NCBI RefSeq assembly: GCF_001468395.1
Contig: NZ_LNSG01000007.1
Location: 178,257-242,256, forward strand
DNA: 64,000 nt
Reading direction: 5' to 3'
Source: Sphingopyxis sp. H073
GTDB lineage: Bacteria; Pseudomonadota; Alphaproteobacteria; Sphingomonadales; Sphingomonadaceae
A program made the position numbers and the translations under genes. A model generated the notes under the pieces. That model did no database searches, was not told the origin of the DNA, and saw nothing but the letters and a program-made list of their open reading frames with translations. Below, in pieces: positions 44,061 to 53,585 of this stretch. Positions within the stretch are counted from its first letter, which is position 1, and each line of letters starts with the position of its first letter.

Positions 44061-45038
44061 CTATCCTGTCAACAGCTTATCACGTAATTTAATTGCGAAA
44101 ATATTGATTGAATCATTGTTTAATGACTCTCCGTGGCGCATCCAATCGGCGGGCAATTGGTGGCGGAACCACGTATATTGGCGCTTGGCGTACTGGCGGG
44201 TCGCCGCCTGCGCCCGCTCGAGCGCCTCGGCGCGGCTGATCTCTCCGCGAAGATGAGCGGCGATCTGGGGGACGCCGATCGCGCGCATCACCGGCAGGGC
44301 GGGATCGAGATGGCGGCGCAGCAGCGCCTCGACCTCTTCGATGGCTCCGCCGTCGAACATCTGCACCAAGCGCGTGTCGCAGCGGTCACGCAGCCAGTCG
44401 CGCGGAGGGAGCAGGATCAACGGGGCGAGCGCGATGTTGCCGGCGATGCCGCCCTCGCGCGCCTCCTGCCATTGGCCGAGCGTGCGGCCGGTCGAGCGGA
44501 CGACCTCGAGCGCGCGGGCAACGCGGGTGGTGTCGGCCGGATTGAGGCGCGCCGCGGCCTCGGGATCGGCTCTGGCCAGCGCGGCATGGGCCTCAACAAC
44601 GGGCAGCGCGCGCACGGCATCGCGGATATCGGGGTCGATCTTGGGCACCGGCGCAATCCCGTAAAGCAGGGTACGCAGGTAAAGTCCCGTGCCGCCGACG
44701 AGAACCGGAACCTTCCCGGCCGCATGGGCGTGGGAAATGACGCCGCGCGCCTCGTCGGACCAGCGCGCGGTATTATGCGCTTCGGCGCCGTCGACATGGC
44801 CGAAGAGGCGGTGGGGCACACCCGCCATTTCCTCGTCCGACGGACGCGCCGAGAGGATGGCGAGGTCGGCATAGACCTGGCTCGCATCGGCATTGACGAC
44901 CAGCGCGTCGGCGCCCGTCCCGGACAGGGATTTTGCGAGCGCTACCGCCAAAGCGCTCTTGCCGCTCGCGGTCGGTCCGGCGATAAGCGCGACGGGCGGC
45001 AGGCCCGCGCGAACGAAAGAGACAGAAGGAGAAGCCAT
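44061..45038 (-). CDS. miaA: tRNA dimethylallyltransferase
   Basis: 325 residues. MiaA adds the isopentenyl group to A37 of tRNAs reading UNN codons. The P-loop [10 protein letters not shown] is at 21-30, with [19 protein letters not shown] and the C-terminal [12 protein letters not shown]. The ATG at 45038 lies on top of the serB start codon on the other strand (shared CATG); no other start gives a sensible N-terminus. No ribosome site is visible, so it may be leaderless or weakly translated. Confidence 0.92.
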   Translation of the reverse strand: MASPSVSFVRAGLPPVALIAGPTASGKSALAVALAKSLSGTGADALVVNADASQVYADLAILSARPSDEEMAGVPHRLFGHVDGAEAHNTARWSDEARGVISHAHAAGKVPVLVGGTGLYLRTLLYGIAPVPKIDPDIRDAVRALPVVEAHAALARADPEAAARLNPADTTRVARALEVVRSTGRTLGQWQEAREGGIAGNIALAPLILLPPRDWLRDRCDTRLVQMFDGGAIEEVEALLRRHLDPALPVMRAIGVPQIAAHLRGEISRAEALERAQAATRQYAKRQYTWFRHQLPADWMRHGESLNNDSINIFAIKLRDKLLTG

Positions 45039-45921
45039 GTTCGTAGCCACGCTGATAGCAGCCGGAAAGCTGACCGACGAGGTGGTTCGCGAGGCGATCG
45101 ACCGGCTCGACATGACGGGACACGACGTGGGGGCGCCGCACTGGCTCGACGAGCATGACGCGGCGGACATCTATTTTCAGGGCAGCCTGGTCAGTGCGCG
45201 GAGCGAATTGGCCAAGATGGACCATGGTGCGCTCGACGTGGTCGTGCAGCCGATGGGCGACCGCGCCAAGAAGCTGATCATCGCCGACATGGATTCGACG
45301 ATGATCACGGTCGAATGCATCGACGAACTCGCCGACTATGCGGGATTGAAGGATCAGGTTGCGGCGATCACGAAGCGCGCGATGACGGGCGAACTCGATT
45401 TCCGCGCCGCGCTGGAGGAGCGCGTCGCGCTGCTTGGCGGCATGTCCGAGGGTGTGTTGGCCGAATGCCGGTACGAGCGGGTCAAGCTGACCCGCGGGGC
45501 GCGCACGCTTGTCCAGACGATGAAGGCGCATGGCGCGCATTCGGTGCTGGTCACCGGCGGCTTTACCGCCTTTGCCGGGCCGGTCGGCGAGGCGATCGGC
45601 TTCGACAAGGTCGTCGCGAACGAACTGGTGATCAAGGACGGGATGTTGACCGGGAAGGTCGCCGAGCCGATCGTCGACAAAGATGCGAAGCTCGCGACGC
45701 TGACGGCCGAGGCGGCGAAGCTCGGCCTGCCGCTGGCCGCGACGCTGGCGGTCGGAGACGGCGCGAACGACATTCCGATGATCACCAGCGCGGGTCTCGG
45801 CATCGGATACCGCCCGCACCCCGCGGCCGAGGAAGCCGCCGATGCGGCGATCCGCCACCATGACCTGACCGCGCTGCTGTGGGCGCAGGGCTATCCGCGC
45901 CGGAGCTGGGTGTTGGGGTAA
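45037..45921 (+). CDS. serB: Phosphoserine phosphatase SerB
   Basis: 294 residues from the ATG at 45037, with AAGGAG six bases upstream inside miaA. SerB removes phosphate from phosphoserine, the last step of serine synthesis. The HAD motifs are clear: Asp84/Asp86 in [21 protein letters not shown], and [12 protein letters not shown]. An N-terminal ACT-like domain of about 75 residues precedes the catalytic part. It diverges from miaA with overlapping start codons. Confidence 0.95.
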   Translation: MFVATLIAAGKLTDEVVREAIDRLDMTGHDVGAPHWLDEHDAADIYFQGSLVSARSELAKMDHGALDVVVQPMGDRAKKLIIADMDSTMITVECIDELADYAGLKDQVAAITKRAMTGELDFRAALEERVALLGGMSEGVLAECRYERVKLTRGARTLVQTMKAHGAHSVLVTGGFTAFAGPVGEAIGFDKVVANELVIKDGMLTGKVAEPIVDKDAKLATLTAEAAKLGLPLAATLAVGDGANDIPMITSAGLGIGYRPHPAAEEAADAAIRHHDLTALLWAQGYPRRSWVLG

Positions 45922-45937
45922 GGGGCGGCGAGGCCGG

Positions 45938-47695
45938 TCAGGCCTTTTCGCCGAACAATTCGCGTTCGGATTCCTCCAGCGCCTCGAAATAGCGGCGGCG
46001 CGCGTGGCGTTCGCCGACGACGCCGATGACATGGTCGCGGTCATCGAGCACGGCGAGTTCGTCGGCCGCGGCTTCGTCGAAAAGCGTCAGGATCGACCGT
46101 ATGTCCATCGCCGGCCGCAGCGCGACGCCGGGATGCGTCGCCAGCGCCGCGACCGGCGAGGCGGGGTCAAGATCGGGGTGGAAGGCCGCGGCGGTCGGGA
46201 CGACCCCCCGATAGGTGCCGTCGGCGTCGAGCAGGATCGCCTTTGCGGTCTTGCCGAGCGGCACGGCCGCGCGGAATGCGCCAACCGACATCGACCGATC
46301 CACCGAGACCCAGTCGGTCCGCATGATCCGCCCGGCGGTCATCGTCGTCAGGCGGCCGATATCGCGCGGGCTGCGGATCGTCGAACCGCGCAGGTGCAGG
46401 CGCCAGGTCGAGAAGGAATAGCCGAAGATCTCGCGCGTGAGCGCACTCGACACCAGCGTCGCGGCCAGCACCACGCCCATCAGCGCAAAGTCGTGCGTCG
46501 TTTCGAGCATCAGCACCGCCAGCGTCATCGGCCCGCCGACGATCGACACGCTGAGCGCCGCCATCCCGACGAGCGCCGCGTCGTTGGGGTCGACCGTCAG
46601 GCCGAGCGGGCTGAGATTGACCAGTCCCGCGAAAAGCTGGCCCATCAGCGAACCGACGAACAGCGAGGCGAAGAACAGCCCGCCGCGAAAGCCGAAGCTG
46701 AGCGAGATGACCGATGCCGCGATCTTGAGCAGCAGGACCGCCGCAAGAAAGGTAAGCGCCGGACGCAGCGCAAGGTCGAGATGCAGCGCCCCGTGCCCCG
46801 CCGACAGGGTCTGCGGCGACAGGAGCGCAAGCGGGATGAGAACAAAGCCGCCGACCACGGGTTTCCACCCGGCGATCCTTTGCCACGCGCCCACGCGAAG
46901 CTCGGCGAAGGCAACGACCCGCATGATCACCATGCCGACGATGGCGCACAGCGCGCCGAGCAGCACATAGAGGAGATAGTCGGGCAGGGCGAAGCCGCGG
47001 GTGGTGGCCGTCGCGATCAGGTAGGGCTGCGCGCCGAGCAGCCGGGTGACCGATACCGCCGACAGCGACGCCGCCATGACCGGAGCGATCGCAGCAGGGG
47101 TGTAGTTGCCGATGACAATTTCGAACGCATAAAAGGCGCCCGTCAGCGGTGCGCCGAAGGCGGCGCCGATCGCGCCGCCCGCGCCGGCGCCGACCAGCGT
47201 GCGCAGGTCGTTGCGGCGGAGCTGGAACCACCGACCGAGCTGCGAAGCGACCCCGCCGCCCATCTGTGCATAGGCCGCCTCCAGCCCGACCGATGCCCCC
47301 GCGCCGTTCGAGATGACGGTCTGCGACGCGATGACCAGATTGTCGGTGAATGGGATGCGCCCGCCGTGCAGGGCGTTGGCCTCGACCACGTCGACCGGCA
47401 CGCGCGCGCGCCGGCCGAGGCCGCGCGCAAGCAGGACGAGCAGCAGGCCGCCGGCGGGCAGGGCGAGCAGCTTCCATGGATGGTGGATGCTGCCGAGCGC
47501 GCTGAGCCGGTTGATGGTGACACCGTAAAGCAGTTGCTGCAGCCCGTGCGCGATCGCTTGCAGCATATTGGTAAGCGCGCCGGCTGCAAGCCCGGCGACC
47601 GCGGCGAGGAGGATGAACGCGGCCTCGCTTTCGCGCAGGCGGCGGCGCTGGCGTCCGACGGCGAGGATCAGCGAAAATTTGCGCAAGCGAGCCAC
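45938..47695 (-). CDS. clcA: ClC-family chloride channel/transporter with C-terminal CBS region
   Basis: 585 residues from a GTG at 47695 with GGAG five bases upstream; the longer frame reaching 47803 overlaps the decayed LysR fragment and is not used. About ten membrane segments carry the ClC selectivity signatures, here ISNGAGASVGLEAAYAQMGG (with the gating Glu retained) and GFRGGLFFASLFVGS. The cytosolic tail (about 440-585) resembles paired CBS domains (TAGRIMRTDWVSVDRSMSV, DRDHVIGVVGERH). Whether it is a channel or a Cl-/H+ exchanger cannot be told. Confidence 0.88.
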   Translation of the reverse strand: MARLRKFSLILAVGRQRRRLRESEAAFILLAAVAGLAAGALTNMLQAIAHGLQQLLYGVTINRLSALGSIHHPWKLLALPAGGLLLVLLARGLGRRARVPVDVVEANALHGGRIPFTDNLVIASQTVISNGAGASVGLEAAYAQMGGGVASQLGRWFQLRRNDLRTLVGAGAGGAIGAAFGAPLTGAFYAFEIVIGNYTPAAIAPVMAASLSAVSVTRLLGAQPYLIATATTRGFALPDYLLYVLLGALCAIVGMVIMRVVAFAELRVGAWQRIAGWKPVVGGFVLIPLALLSPQTLSAGHGALHLDLALRPALTFLAAVLLLKIAASVISLSFGFRGGLFFASLFVGSLMGQLFAGLVNLSPLGLTVDPNDAALVGMAALSVSIVGGPMTLAVLMLETTHDFALMGVVLAATLVSSALTREIFGYSFSTWRLHLRGSTIRSPRDIGRLTTMTAGRIMRTDWVSVDRSMSVGAFRAAVPLGKTAKAILLDADGTYRGVVPTAAAFHPDLDPASPVAALATHPGVALRPAMDIRSILTLFDEAAADELAVLDDRDHVIGVVGERHARRRYFEALEESERELFGEKA

Positions 47696-47726
47696 GCGGG
47701 CTCCAAGCGCCTGCCGGCGATGGAGG

Positions 47727-48000
47727 TCAAGCCCTTTCGTCGGCAAACTCGCCGGTTGCGTCGGCTTCGCCGGCGAGCAACCGACGGAATTGTGCCATCG
47801 CATCGCTTTCGGGCGTGCGACATCGGCCGGGTGAGCCAGTAGCGACCGAAGTCGATTTCAGTCGCGAAGGGCCGAACGAGCGCCTCGGTCGCGAGTTCGC
47901 GCGTGAACATTCCGGTGGGGACAAGCGCGACGGCGATGTCCTTGCGGTCGAGTGCGAGCGGACGAACGCGCGCCGCGCCCTGCCAGGCGGCGGCCGACGA
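47727..48000 (-). pseudogene. Decayed C-terminal part of a LysR-type regulator
   Basis: Read on the minus strand, about 90 codons look like the end of a GcvA-like LysR effector domain: AAAWQGAARVRPLALDRKDI, then VALVPTGMFTRELATEALVR and ATEIDFGRYWLTRP. One frameshift then leads to PESDAMAQFRRLLAGEADA and a stop at 47727. Upstream the frame meets a stop and no HTH domain follows. It is a remnant, not a working gene. Confidence 0.65.
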
Positions 48001-48094
48001 GGATCAGCTCAATCACTGTCGCTTGCGGATCAAGCGCGGAAACATTGGCGGGCGTCAGGCGCCGGTCTTGCCCGGACGCGCGCCCGAATGACGC

Positions 48095-49249
48095 CTATTT
48101 GGAAACGACCATGCACGCCTGGCCGCCCTTGCGGACGGTGGCGCAAAGATTTTCCGCATCGCCCTTGCTGGCGAAGCCGCCGGCCTGCAGGCGGGTGACC
48201 GTTCCCGCCTTCACATAACTCGGCTGGCGCGCGGCGAGGGCCGGATATTTCTTCTCGAGCGAGGTCCAGAGGCTGCGGGCGTTGGCTTCGACGCCGAAGG
48301 CACCGAACTGGGCGCGCCACGGGCTCGCGCCATTGTGGACGGTCACCGGCCTTGCCGCCTGCGGAGCGGGCTTGGCCACAGTGGGGGCCGGCTTCGGCGC
48401 CGTCGATGCGATCTTGACCGGTTCGCCCTTTGCGACCGCAGCCGCGGTCGTGGCTTCGTTCGCTGCATTGGCGGCTGCGACGGCGGCCGGGGTCGACAGG
48501 GCCGGGGCGGGCTTCGACACGGCCGGAACCGGCTTCGCGGTCGGCGCGACAACCGGCGGCGGGGTGTAGCTGGTGCCGGGCGTCGACGCGGGCAGGCTCG
48601 CGGTCTTGACCGGCGAAGGTGCGGGCGGTGCCGGTGTCGGGGCGGCCGCACTCACGGCGGCGAGGCGCGTGCGCGCTTCGTCCTTTTCGATCTGCGGCAG
48701 CATCGCGAGCCCCGCCTGTCGCTGCTCGAGCGGGATCAGGCTGTCGAGCTGGGCAAGGCGCGCGGATGCGATCGTCAGGCCCGCATCGCTTGCGCGCTTG
48801 GTGAGCGCATAGGCGCGCGGCCAGTCCTTCGTCGCATAATCGCCGTTGAACATCGCGGTGCCGAGGACATATTGCGCCCGCGGCTCCCCGCGATCGGCCG
48901 ACGCCTTGATATAGGGCATCGCCTCCTCGCGCTTGTTCGCGGTGAAGAGGATCAGGCCGAGATTGTCCTCGGCCTGCAGGTGCCCTTGCTTCGCGGCGCG
49001 GCGGTACCAGCTTTCTGCCTGGCCAAGGTCGGCGGGAACGCCGCGGCCGAGCTTGTACGCCTGGCCGAGGTTGAACTGCGCATCGGCATCGCCGGCGACG
49101 GCGAGCGGGCGCCATTCGGCCACCGCCTTCTGATAGTCGCCCGCCTGCCAGGCATCGACGCCGTCCTTGACGTCCGCGAAGGCGGGTACGGCCAGTGCCG
49201 CTGCAGCTGCAGCGAGCGGCAGGGCGATGGCGGCGGTGAGTGCTCGCAT
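48095..49249 (-). CDS. Periplasmic Sel1-repeat protein with SPOR domain
   Basis: 384 residues. A signal peptide (ALTAAIALPLAAAAAALAVPAFA) precedes Sel1-like TPR repeats (about 30-160; GDADAQFNLGQAYKLGRG, AESWYRRAAKQG). A long Pro/Ala-rich spacer (about 190-305) leads to a C-terminal SPOR domain (about 308-384; WRAQFGAFGVEANARSLW). SPOR domains bind glycan strands stripped of peptide stems, which occur at the septum, so a cell-division or wall role is likely. It diverges from a ParA-led unit whose last gene is also a SPOR protein. Confidence 0.85.
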   Translation of the reverse strand: MRALTAAIALPLAAAAAALAVPAFADVKDGVDAWQAGDYQKAVAEWRPLAVAGDADAQFNLGQAYKLGRGVPADLGQAESWYRRAAKQGHLQAEDNLGLILFTANKREEAMPYIKASADRGEPRAQYVLGTAMFNGDYATKDWPRAYALTKRASDAGLTIASARLAQLDSLIPLEQRQAGLAMLPQIEKDEARTRLAAVSAAAPTPAPPAPSPVKTASLPASTPGTSYTPPPVVAPTAKPVPAVSKPAPALSTPAAVAAANAANEATTAAAVAKGEPVKIASTAPKPAPTVAKPAPQAARPVTVHNGASPWRAQFGAFGVEANARSLWTSLEKKYPALAARQPSYVKAGTVTRLQAGGFASKGDAENLCATVRKGGQACMVVSK

Positions 49250-49508
49250 CCTTAATCTCCAATGACTTGCGCAGCCGGCGGCCGGTTCGCAGTCCCCGGA
49301 AAGCCCTGTAGGGGTAAAGTGGCTAACACCCCGTTAGCAACGCCTAAGGGCGGCACGAACCTGCCCCGCTTCGGTACAGAATCGGCATAGCAGCTTGTTT
49401 ACCATGGAAGCGAGGCAATCGTTTACCGTCTTTTTATCATCGTTAACTCAATTTTAGCGCCCTGCATGGCATCCAAACGCCTGATTTTGGTTTTCCAGGG
49501 GGATAGCT

Positions 49509-50231
49509 GTGCGCGTTTTGGCATTGGCTTCACAAAAGGGCGGGTCGGGTAAAACCACCCTGTCGGGGCATCTCGCGGTGCAGGCGCAGCTTGCCGGCGC
49601 GGGCCCCGTCGTTCTGATCGACATCGACCCGCAGGGCTCGCTCGCCGATTGGTGGAACGAACGCGAAACCGACCTTCCGGCCTTTGCTCAGACCACGGTC
49701 GCGCGGCTGGCCTCCGACCTTGAAATCCTGCGCCAGCAGGGCTTCAAACTCGCCGTCATCGACACGCCGCCGGCGATCACCATGGCGATCCAGAGCGTGA
49801 TTTCGGTTGCCGAACTGATCGTCGTCCCGACGCGCCCCAGCCCGCACGACCTGCGCGCCGTCGGCGCCACGGTCGACCTTTGCGAACGCGCGGGCAAGCC
49901 GCTGGTGTTCGTCGTCAACGCGGCGACCCCCAAGGCGAAGATCACCAGCGAGGCCGCCGTCGCATTGTCGCAGCACGGTACCGTCGCGCCGGTCACCCTG
50001 CACCACCGCACCGACTACGCCGCATCGATGATCGACGGGCGCACGGTGATGGAGGTCGATCCGAACGGACGATCGGCCGAAGAGATCCGGCAGCTCTGGA
50101 CCTATATCAACGACCGGCTGGAAAAGAATTTCCGCCGCACCGTCTTCTCGACCCCGATGCCCGCGCAGCCGGGTTACGGAACCGTTCGCCCGATGGGTGG
50201 TGGCTTCGGCCGCCGCATCGCTGGCCAGTGA
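49509..50231 (+). CDS. ParA family ATPase
   Basis: 240 residues from a GTG at 49509 after AGGGGGA. A deviant Walker A, KGGSGKTT (10-17), IDIDPQGSLADWW and the switch II/Walker B region LAVIDTPPAITM define an orphan ParA that dimerises on ATP and binds DNA to position a cargo. It is not the chromosomal parAB locus. The next gene, 18 bp on, encodes a protein with an RHH-like C-terminus that could be the activator or cargo adaptor. Confidence 0.88.
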   Translation: MRVLALASQKGGSGKTTLSGHLAVQAQLAGAGPVVLIDIDPQGSLADWWNERETDLPAFAQTTVARLASDLEILRQQGFKLAVIDTPPAITMAIQSVISVAELIVVPTRPSPHDLRAVGATVDLCERAGKPLVFVVNAATPKAKITSEAAVALSQHGTVAPVTLHHRTDYAASMIDGRTVMEVDPNGRSAEEIRQLWTYINDRLEKNFRRTVFSTPMPAQPGYGTVRPMGGGFGRRIAGQ

Positions 50232-50248
50232 CGGGGAGCTCGGGAACC

Positions 50249-50920
50249 ATGGGCGAACCCAAACCTCTCGCTTCGCTGAGCGCCGGACTTCTTGCCCGCA
50301 AGGGTGGAGCGCGCCCCGCCATGCGCCGCCAGCCGCTGGGCAGCGGACCGATGCCGATCGGCCAAGGCTATGACGACCTTGGCTGGAATGACATGGGCTA
50401 TGACGTCGATCCCGACCAGAATGCCGCCGAATCGGCGCGCATGGTCGACCTGAAGCCGCTCCTTGCCGGGTCGGTGCTCGAACATAATGCAGCCGCTGAA
50501 CATGCGGTCGATGCGGCGCCGGGCCATGCCCTGACGCCGGACGCGGGCCCCGACCTCGCCGACGCGCTGGCCGACTCGTACCAGCCCGAGGCCGTCGAAG
50601 TGCCGCAGATCGTCCTTCAGCAGGAATCGCTGATCGATCGCGTCGCCGCCGTCGCTCGCAAGGTCGAGGCGCGCCCTGAGCCCAAGGCGAGGAAGGAACG
50701 CGCGCCGCGCGCCCAGCGCGCCCGCGAAAAGGCAGCCTTCACGCTGCGCCTCGATGCCGAACGTCACCTCCGCCTGCGCCTTGCGAGCGCGGTGACGAAC
50801 CGCTCTTCGCAGGTGATCCTGACCGATTTGCTCGACGAATATCTGTCGTCGCTGCCCGAGATCGACGCGATGGCCAGCCGCCTGCCGGCGGCGCGCCCGA
50901 CGCGCCGGAAGATGCCGTAG
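50249..50920 (+). CDS. Possible ribbon-helix-helix partner of the ParA ATPase
   Basis: 223 residues. The N-terminus (MGEPKPLASLSAGLLARKGG ARPAM) is short and basic, as often seen in ParA-stimulating peptides. A low-complexity middle follows, then a basic run (KARKERAPRAQRAREK) and a C-terminal segment FTLRLDAERHLRLRLASAVT NRSSQVILTDLL that reads like an RHH DNA-binding fold (beta strand plus two helices). No family name is secure. Its position between ParA and a SPOR lipoprotein suggests an adaptor. Confidence 0.65.
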   Translation: MGEPKPLASLSAGLLARKGGARPAMRRQPLGSGPMPIGQGYDDLGWNDMGYDVDPDQNAAESARMVDLKPLLAGSVLEHNAAAEHAVDAAPGHALTPDAGPDLADALADSYQPEAVEVPQIVLQQESLIDRVAAVARKVEARPEPKARKERAPRAQRAREKAAFTLRLDAERHLRLRLASAVTNRSSQVILTDLLDEYLSSLPEIDAMASRLPAARPTRRKMP

Positions 50921-50942
50921 AAATAGCAAAGGGGGACCTTCC

Positions 50943-52379
50943 ATGAACCGCAAATTGTTGGTGAACCTGGCCGTTTCGGGCTTTGTTCTCGGCGTCGCCA
51001 CCGGATGCAGCGGCATGGGCAAAACGGCCGAAGCGGGGCCGCAGTCACCCGGCACCTCGGCTTCGGCCGCCAAATCGGCCGAAAAGGCGCGCGAGGCGCT
51101 CGAAGCCGGGAAGGCGAGCAAGGCGGTGACGATGGCGGAAGCCGCCGTCGCCGGCGCGCCGCGTGACGCGAGCTATCGCGCGCTGCTCGGCCAGGCCTAT
51201 CTCAACGACGGGCGTTTCTCGTCGGCGACCAGCGCGCTTTCCGACGCGATGGAACTGGGCGCGAAGGACAGCAACACGGTTATCGCGTTGGCGCTGGCGC
51301 GTATCGCGCAGGGCAAGAATGGCGAAGCCGCCGATCTGCTCAAGCGCAATTTCGATGCGATTCCGGCGTCGGACCTCGGGCTTGCGCTGGCGCTGGCGGG
51401 CGATCCCAATTCGGCGATCTATGTGTTGACCGAAGCGGCGCGCGCCAAGGATGCCGACGCCCGCACGCGCCAGAATCTTGCGCTGGCTTTCGCCCTGTCG
51501 GGGCGTTGGGCACAGGCGCGCGTTCTTGCCGCACAGGATCTGTCGCTCGACAAGGTCGAGGGCCGCATGGCCGAATGGTCCAAGCTCGCCGAGCAGCCCG
51601 ATGCGCGGATGCGCGTCGCGAGCCTGATCGGAACGACGGTCCGCGCCGATGCCGGTATGCCCGTGCGCCTGGCACTGAGCAACTTCGCCGACACGCAGAT
51701 GGCCGCTGCCGACGCGCCGGTCGAGCTTGCGAGCGCCGATCCGGCGCCCATCGCCACCTATGCGCCGCCGCCGCCCGCCGCCGAGCCGTCGGCGCCCGCC
51801 GCGGTCCTCGCATCGGCCGAGCCGGCGATCCGTACGGTCGAGCTGCCGATGCCGAAGCGCGACGAAAATGGCGTCGTGCCGGTTACCGAACTGCCGCAGC
51901 CGAAGGCCACACCCAAAGTTGCCGAGATCATCATGGCCGACGCCAAGCCATATCGCGCCGCGCCGCGCGTTGCTGGTGAGCAGGGGCGTATCCGTCCCGC
52001 ACAGAAGCAGGCGCTCGAGCTAGCGACGAAAATCCTGCCGCGGGCGATGGCGTTCGATGCAAAGAAGCCTTCGGGTTGGGCCGTACAGCTTGGTGCCTAT
52101 GACACGCTCGGCATTGCGAAGGAAAAATGGACGACGCTGAAAAGGCGGACGGCCGTGCTCGCCAGCTATCAGGCCTCGAGCCATTCGGCCGTGGTGGGTG
52201 GGCGCACCTTCTATCGCCTGACAGTCAACGGCATGGCGACACGCGCCGATGCATCGAAGCTCTGCGGCGAACTCAAGGCAAAGGGGCAGACCTGCTTCGT
52301 GCGCCAGATGGGCGGGACCGAATCGATCCAGTGGGCGTCGGCACCTGCCGCAAAGCCGGTGCGTCTGGCGTCGCGCTGA
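50943..52379 (+). CDS. TPR lipoprotein with C-terminal SPOR domain
   Basis: 478 residues. A lipoprotein signal ends in GVATGC with Cys22 as the acylated residue. TadD-like TPR repeats span about 40-240 (YRALLGQAYLNDGRFSSATS, NTVIALALARIAQGKNGEAA), followed by a Pro/Ala-rich spacer and a SPOR domain at about 380-460 (GWAVQLGAYDTLGIAKEKW, RLTVNGMATRADASKLC). It is likely an outer- or inner-membrane lipoprotein that binds septal glycan. It is last gene of the ParA/RHH/TPR-SPOR unit, and two terminators follow. Confidence 0.88.
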   Translation: MNRKLLVNLAVSGFVLGVATGCSGMGKTAEAGPQSPGTSASAAKSAEKAREALEAGKASKAVTMAEAAVAGAPRDASYRALLGQAYLNDGRFSSATSALSDAMELGAKDSNTVIALALARIAQGKNGEAADLLKRNFDAIPASDLGLALALAGDPNSAIYVLTEAARAKDADARTRQNLALAFALSGRWAQARVLAAQDLSLDKVEGRMAEWSKLAEQPDARMRVASLIGTTVRADAGMPVRLALSNFADTQMAAADAPVELASADPAPIATYAPPPPAAEPSAPAAVLASAEPAIRTVELPMPKRDENGVVPVTELPQPKATPKVAEIIMADAKPYRAAPRVAGEQGRIRPAQKQALELATKILPRAMAFDAKKPSGWAVQLGAYDTLGIAKEKWTTLKRRTAVLASYQASSHSAVVGGRTFYRLTVNGMATRADASKLCGELKAKGQTCFVRQMGGTESIQWASAPAAKPVRLASR

Positions 52380-52435
52380 TCAATATTGGGGCGCCTTCCG
52401 CGATGCGGGGGGCCTAGGGGGAGGGGCGCGGCTGC

Positions 52436-52458
52436 GGGGCTGCGCCCCCTTTCTTTTT
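52436..52458 (+). terminator. Terminator after the TPR-SPOR gene
   Basis: GGGGC-TGC-GCCCC hairpin followed by CTTTCTTTTT, about 55 bp past the stop. Confidence 0.6.
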
Positions 52459-52498
52459 GGGCTATGCCGCCCGACCGCTGGCGAGGCGCTCAATCCAA

Positions 52499-52543
52499 CA
52501 AAAAGGCCGCTGCCGGTATGGTTCCGGCGGCGGCCTTTTTTTT
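52499..52543. terminator. Strong bidirectional terminator
   Basis: A 12-bp stem (GGCCGCTGCCGG/CCGGCGGCGGCC) with loop TATGGTT, an A-run before and eight T after. It can stop both the plus-strand ParA unit and the minus-strand PEP-CTERM gene. Confidence 0.85.
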
Positions 52544-52560
52544 GAAAATCGCTTGTGGCG

Positions 52561-53196
52561 TCAGGCGAACGACAGGTGGTTCGCCGGGCGTGCCGCAGTA
52601 CGGCGACGCATCGCGCCGCCGACCAGCACGAAGCCGAACAGCATCATCGCCCAAGTCGCCGGTTCGGGAACCGCCGAGATCGAGACGCTGTCGAGAGCGG
52701 CCCCGTAGGCGCTCTGATTCTGCGATGCGAAGGACAGCAGGGTCGACGCGCTATTCGCCGTGAAATTGAAGGTGTACTTCTGCCATCCCATCGCCGCGCG
52801 CGAGACACCGAACGTATCGAACATGAATGTGCCATTAGCATCGGCCGCCGACACCTGCACGGTCTTGATTTCCGGGCCGTTGTCCGGGTTGCCGGCCAGC
52901 CAGAAGGTCACCTCGTAGGCTTGCCCCATCACGGTGTCGATGGCCTGCTGGATTGTGCCCGCGTTGAGGCCGTTGAGGTCGACGCTGCGCGATCCACCCT
53001 GCGGCTGCCAATAGGTGCCGATATAGTCGACGCTGCCGCTAAGCACCGTCCAGGCGCCGATCGTGCCCCCGGCATTCACAGTCGTGAAGGAACCCGGATT
53101 AGGACCCGTCTCGAAATCGCCGTTGACAACGGTCGCCGCATTGGCGGTCGCGGGAAGCAGGAGAGCGGCCGCAACGGCGGCTTTAAGGCTACGCAT
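52561..53196 (-). CDS. PEP-CTERM exported protein (choice-of-anchor C/DUF642-like)
   Basis: 211 residues. A signal peptide (AAVAAALLLPATANA) is followed by a beta-sandwich resembling DUF642/choice-of-anchor C proteins: VNGDFETGPNPGSF, the GTIGAWTVLSGSVDYIG segment, and DLNGLNAGTIQQ. The tail VPEPATWAMMLFGFVLVGG plus RRR is a PEP-CTERM sorting signal, read by an EpsH/exosortase system. Such proteins often accompany exopolysaccharide. The sorting enzyme is not in the window. Confidence 0.92.
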   Translation of the reverse strand: MRSLKAAVAAALLLPATANAATVVNGDFETGPNPGSFTTVNAGGTIGAWTVLSGSVDYIGTYWQPQGGSRSVDLNGLNAGTIQQAIDTVMGQAYEVTFWLAGNPDNGPEIKTVQVSAADANGTFMFDTFGVSRAAMGWQKYTFNFTANSASTLLSFASQNQSAYGAALDSVSISAVPEPATWAMMLFGFVLVGGAMRRRTAARPANHLSFA

Positions 53197-53585
53197 GGTC
53201 AGTGCCCCTTGTTCGTTACGGTCGTTCTAATCGCGCGGCGGAATGGCCATGCGTCCGACGACTCGCACTACGGGATAACTTGGAACCGCTGATTCGTAAA
53301 CTATTGTTAAGTTCTGTTTTTGTCCGGCCGTCCCCGAATTGGTCAATATGCTTCATAATGGGACGATTATTGCGACGATCGCGTCTGCCGCGATGGGGAT
53401 TCGACGATTTTTCGTGGCGGACCGATCGGCGAGCCAAAATAAATTCGGGTTACAAAATATCAGTTCTTGTTTGTTTCCCGAATGGTAACCCGCCTGCACC
53501 GGCGGCGCGCCATCGACCCCGATGCCGTTTTCGCGGACGATCCCGTTTCCGAGGGCTGGTCACGACCTGCTCTTTGCCGCCGCAA
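53197..53585. other. 389-bp intergenic region, no gene seen
   Basis: The part beyond the PEP-CTERM start is visibly AT-richer than its surroundings (TAAACTATTGTTAAGTTC, AAAATAAATTC) and probably holds the PEP-CTERM promoter on the minus strand. ATTCGGGTTAC and, inverted, GGTTACCATTCGGG make an imperfect dyad near 53442-53506. No coding frame, tRNA or repeat-family copy was found. Confidence 0.5.

Noticed and set aside
47695..47803. Longer ClC protein starting at 47803
   Set aside because: The added segment overlaps the LysR remnant in another frame and reads as noise; the GTG at 47695 has a good ribosome site.
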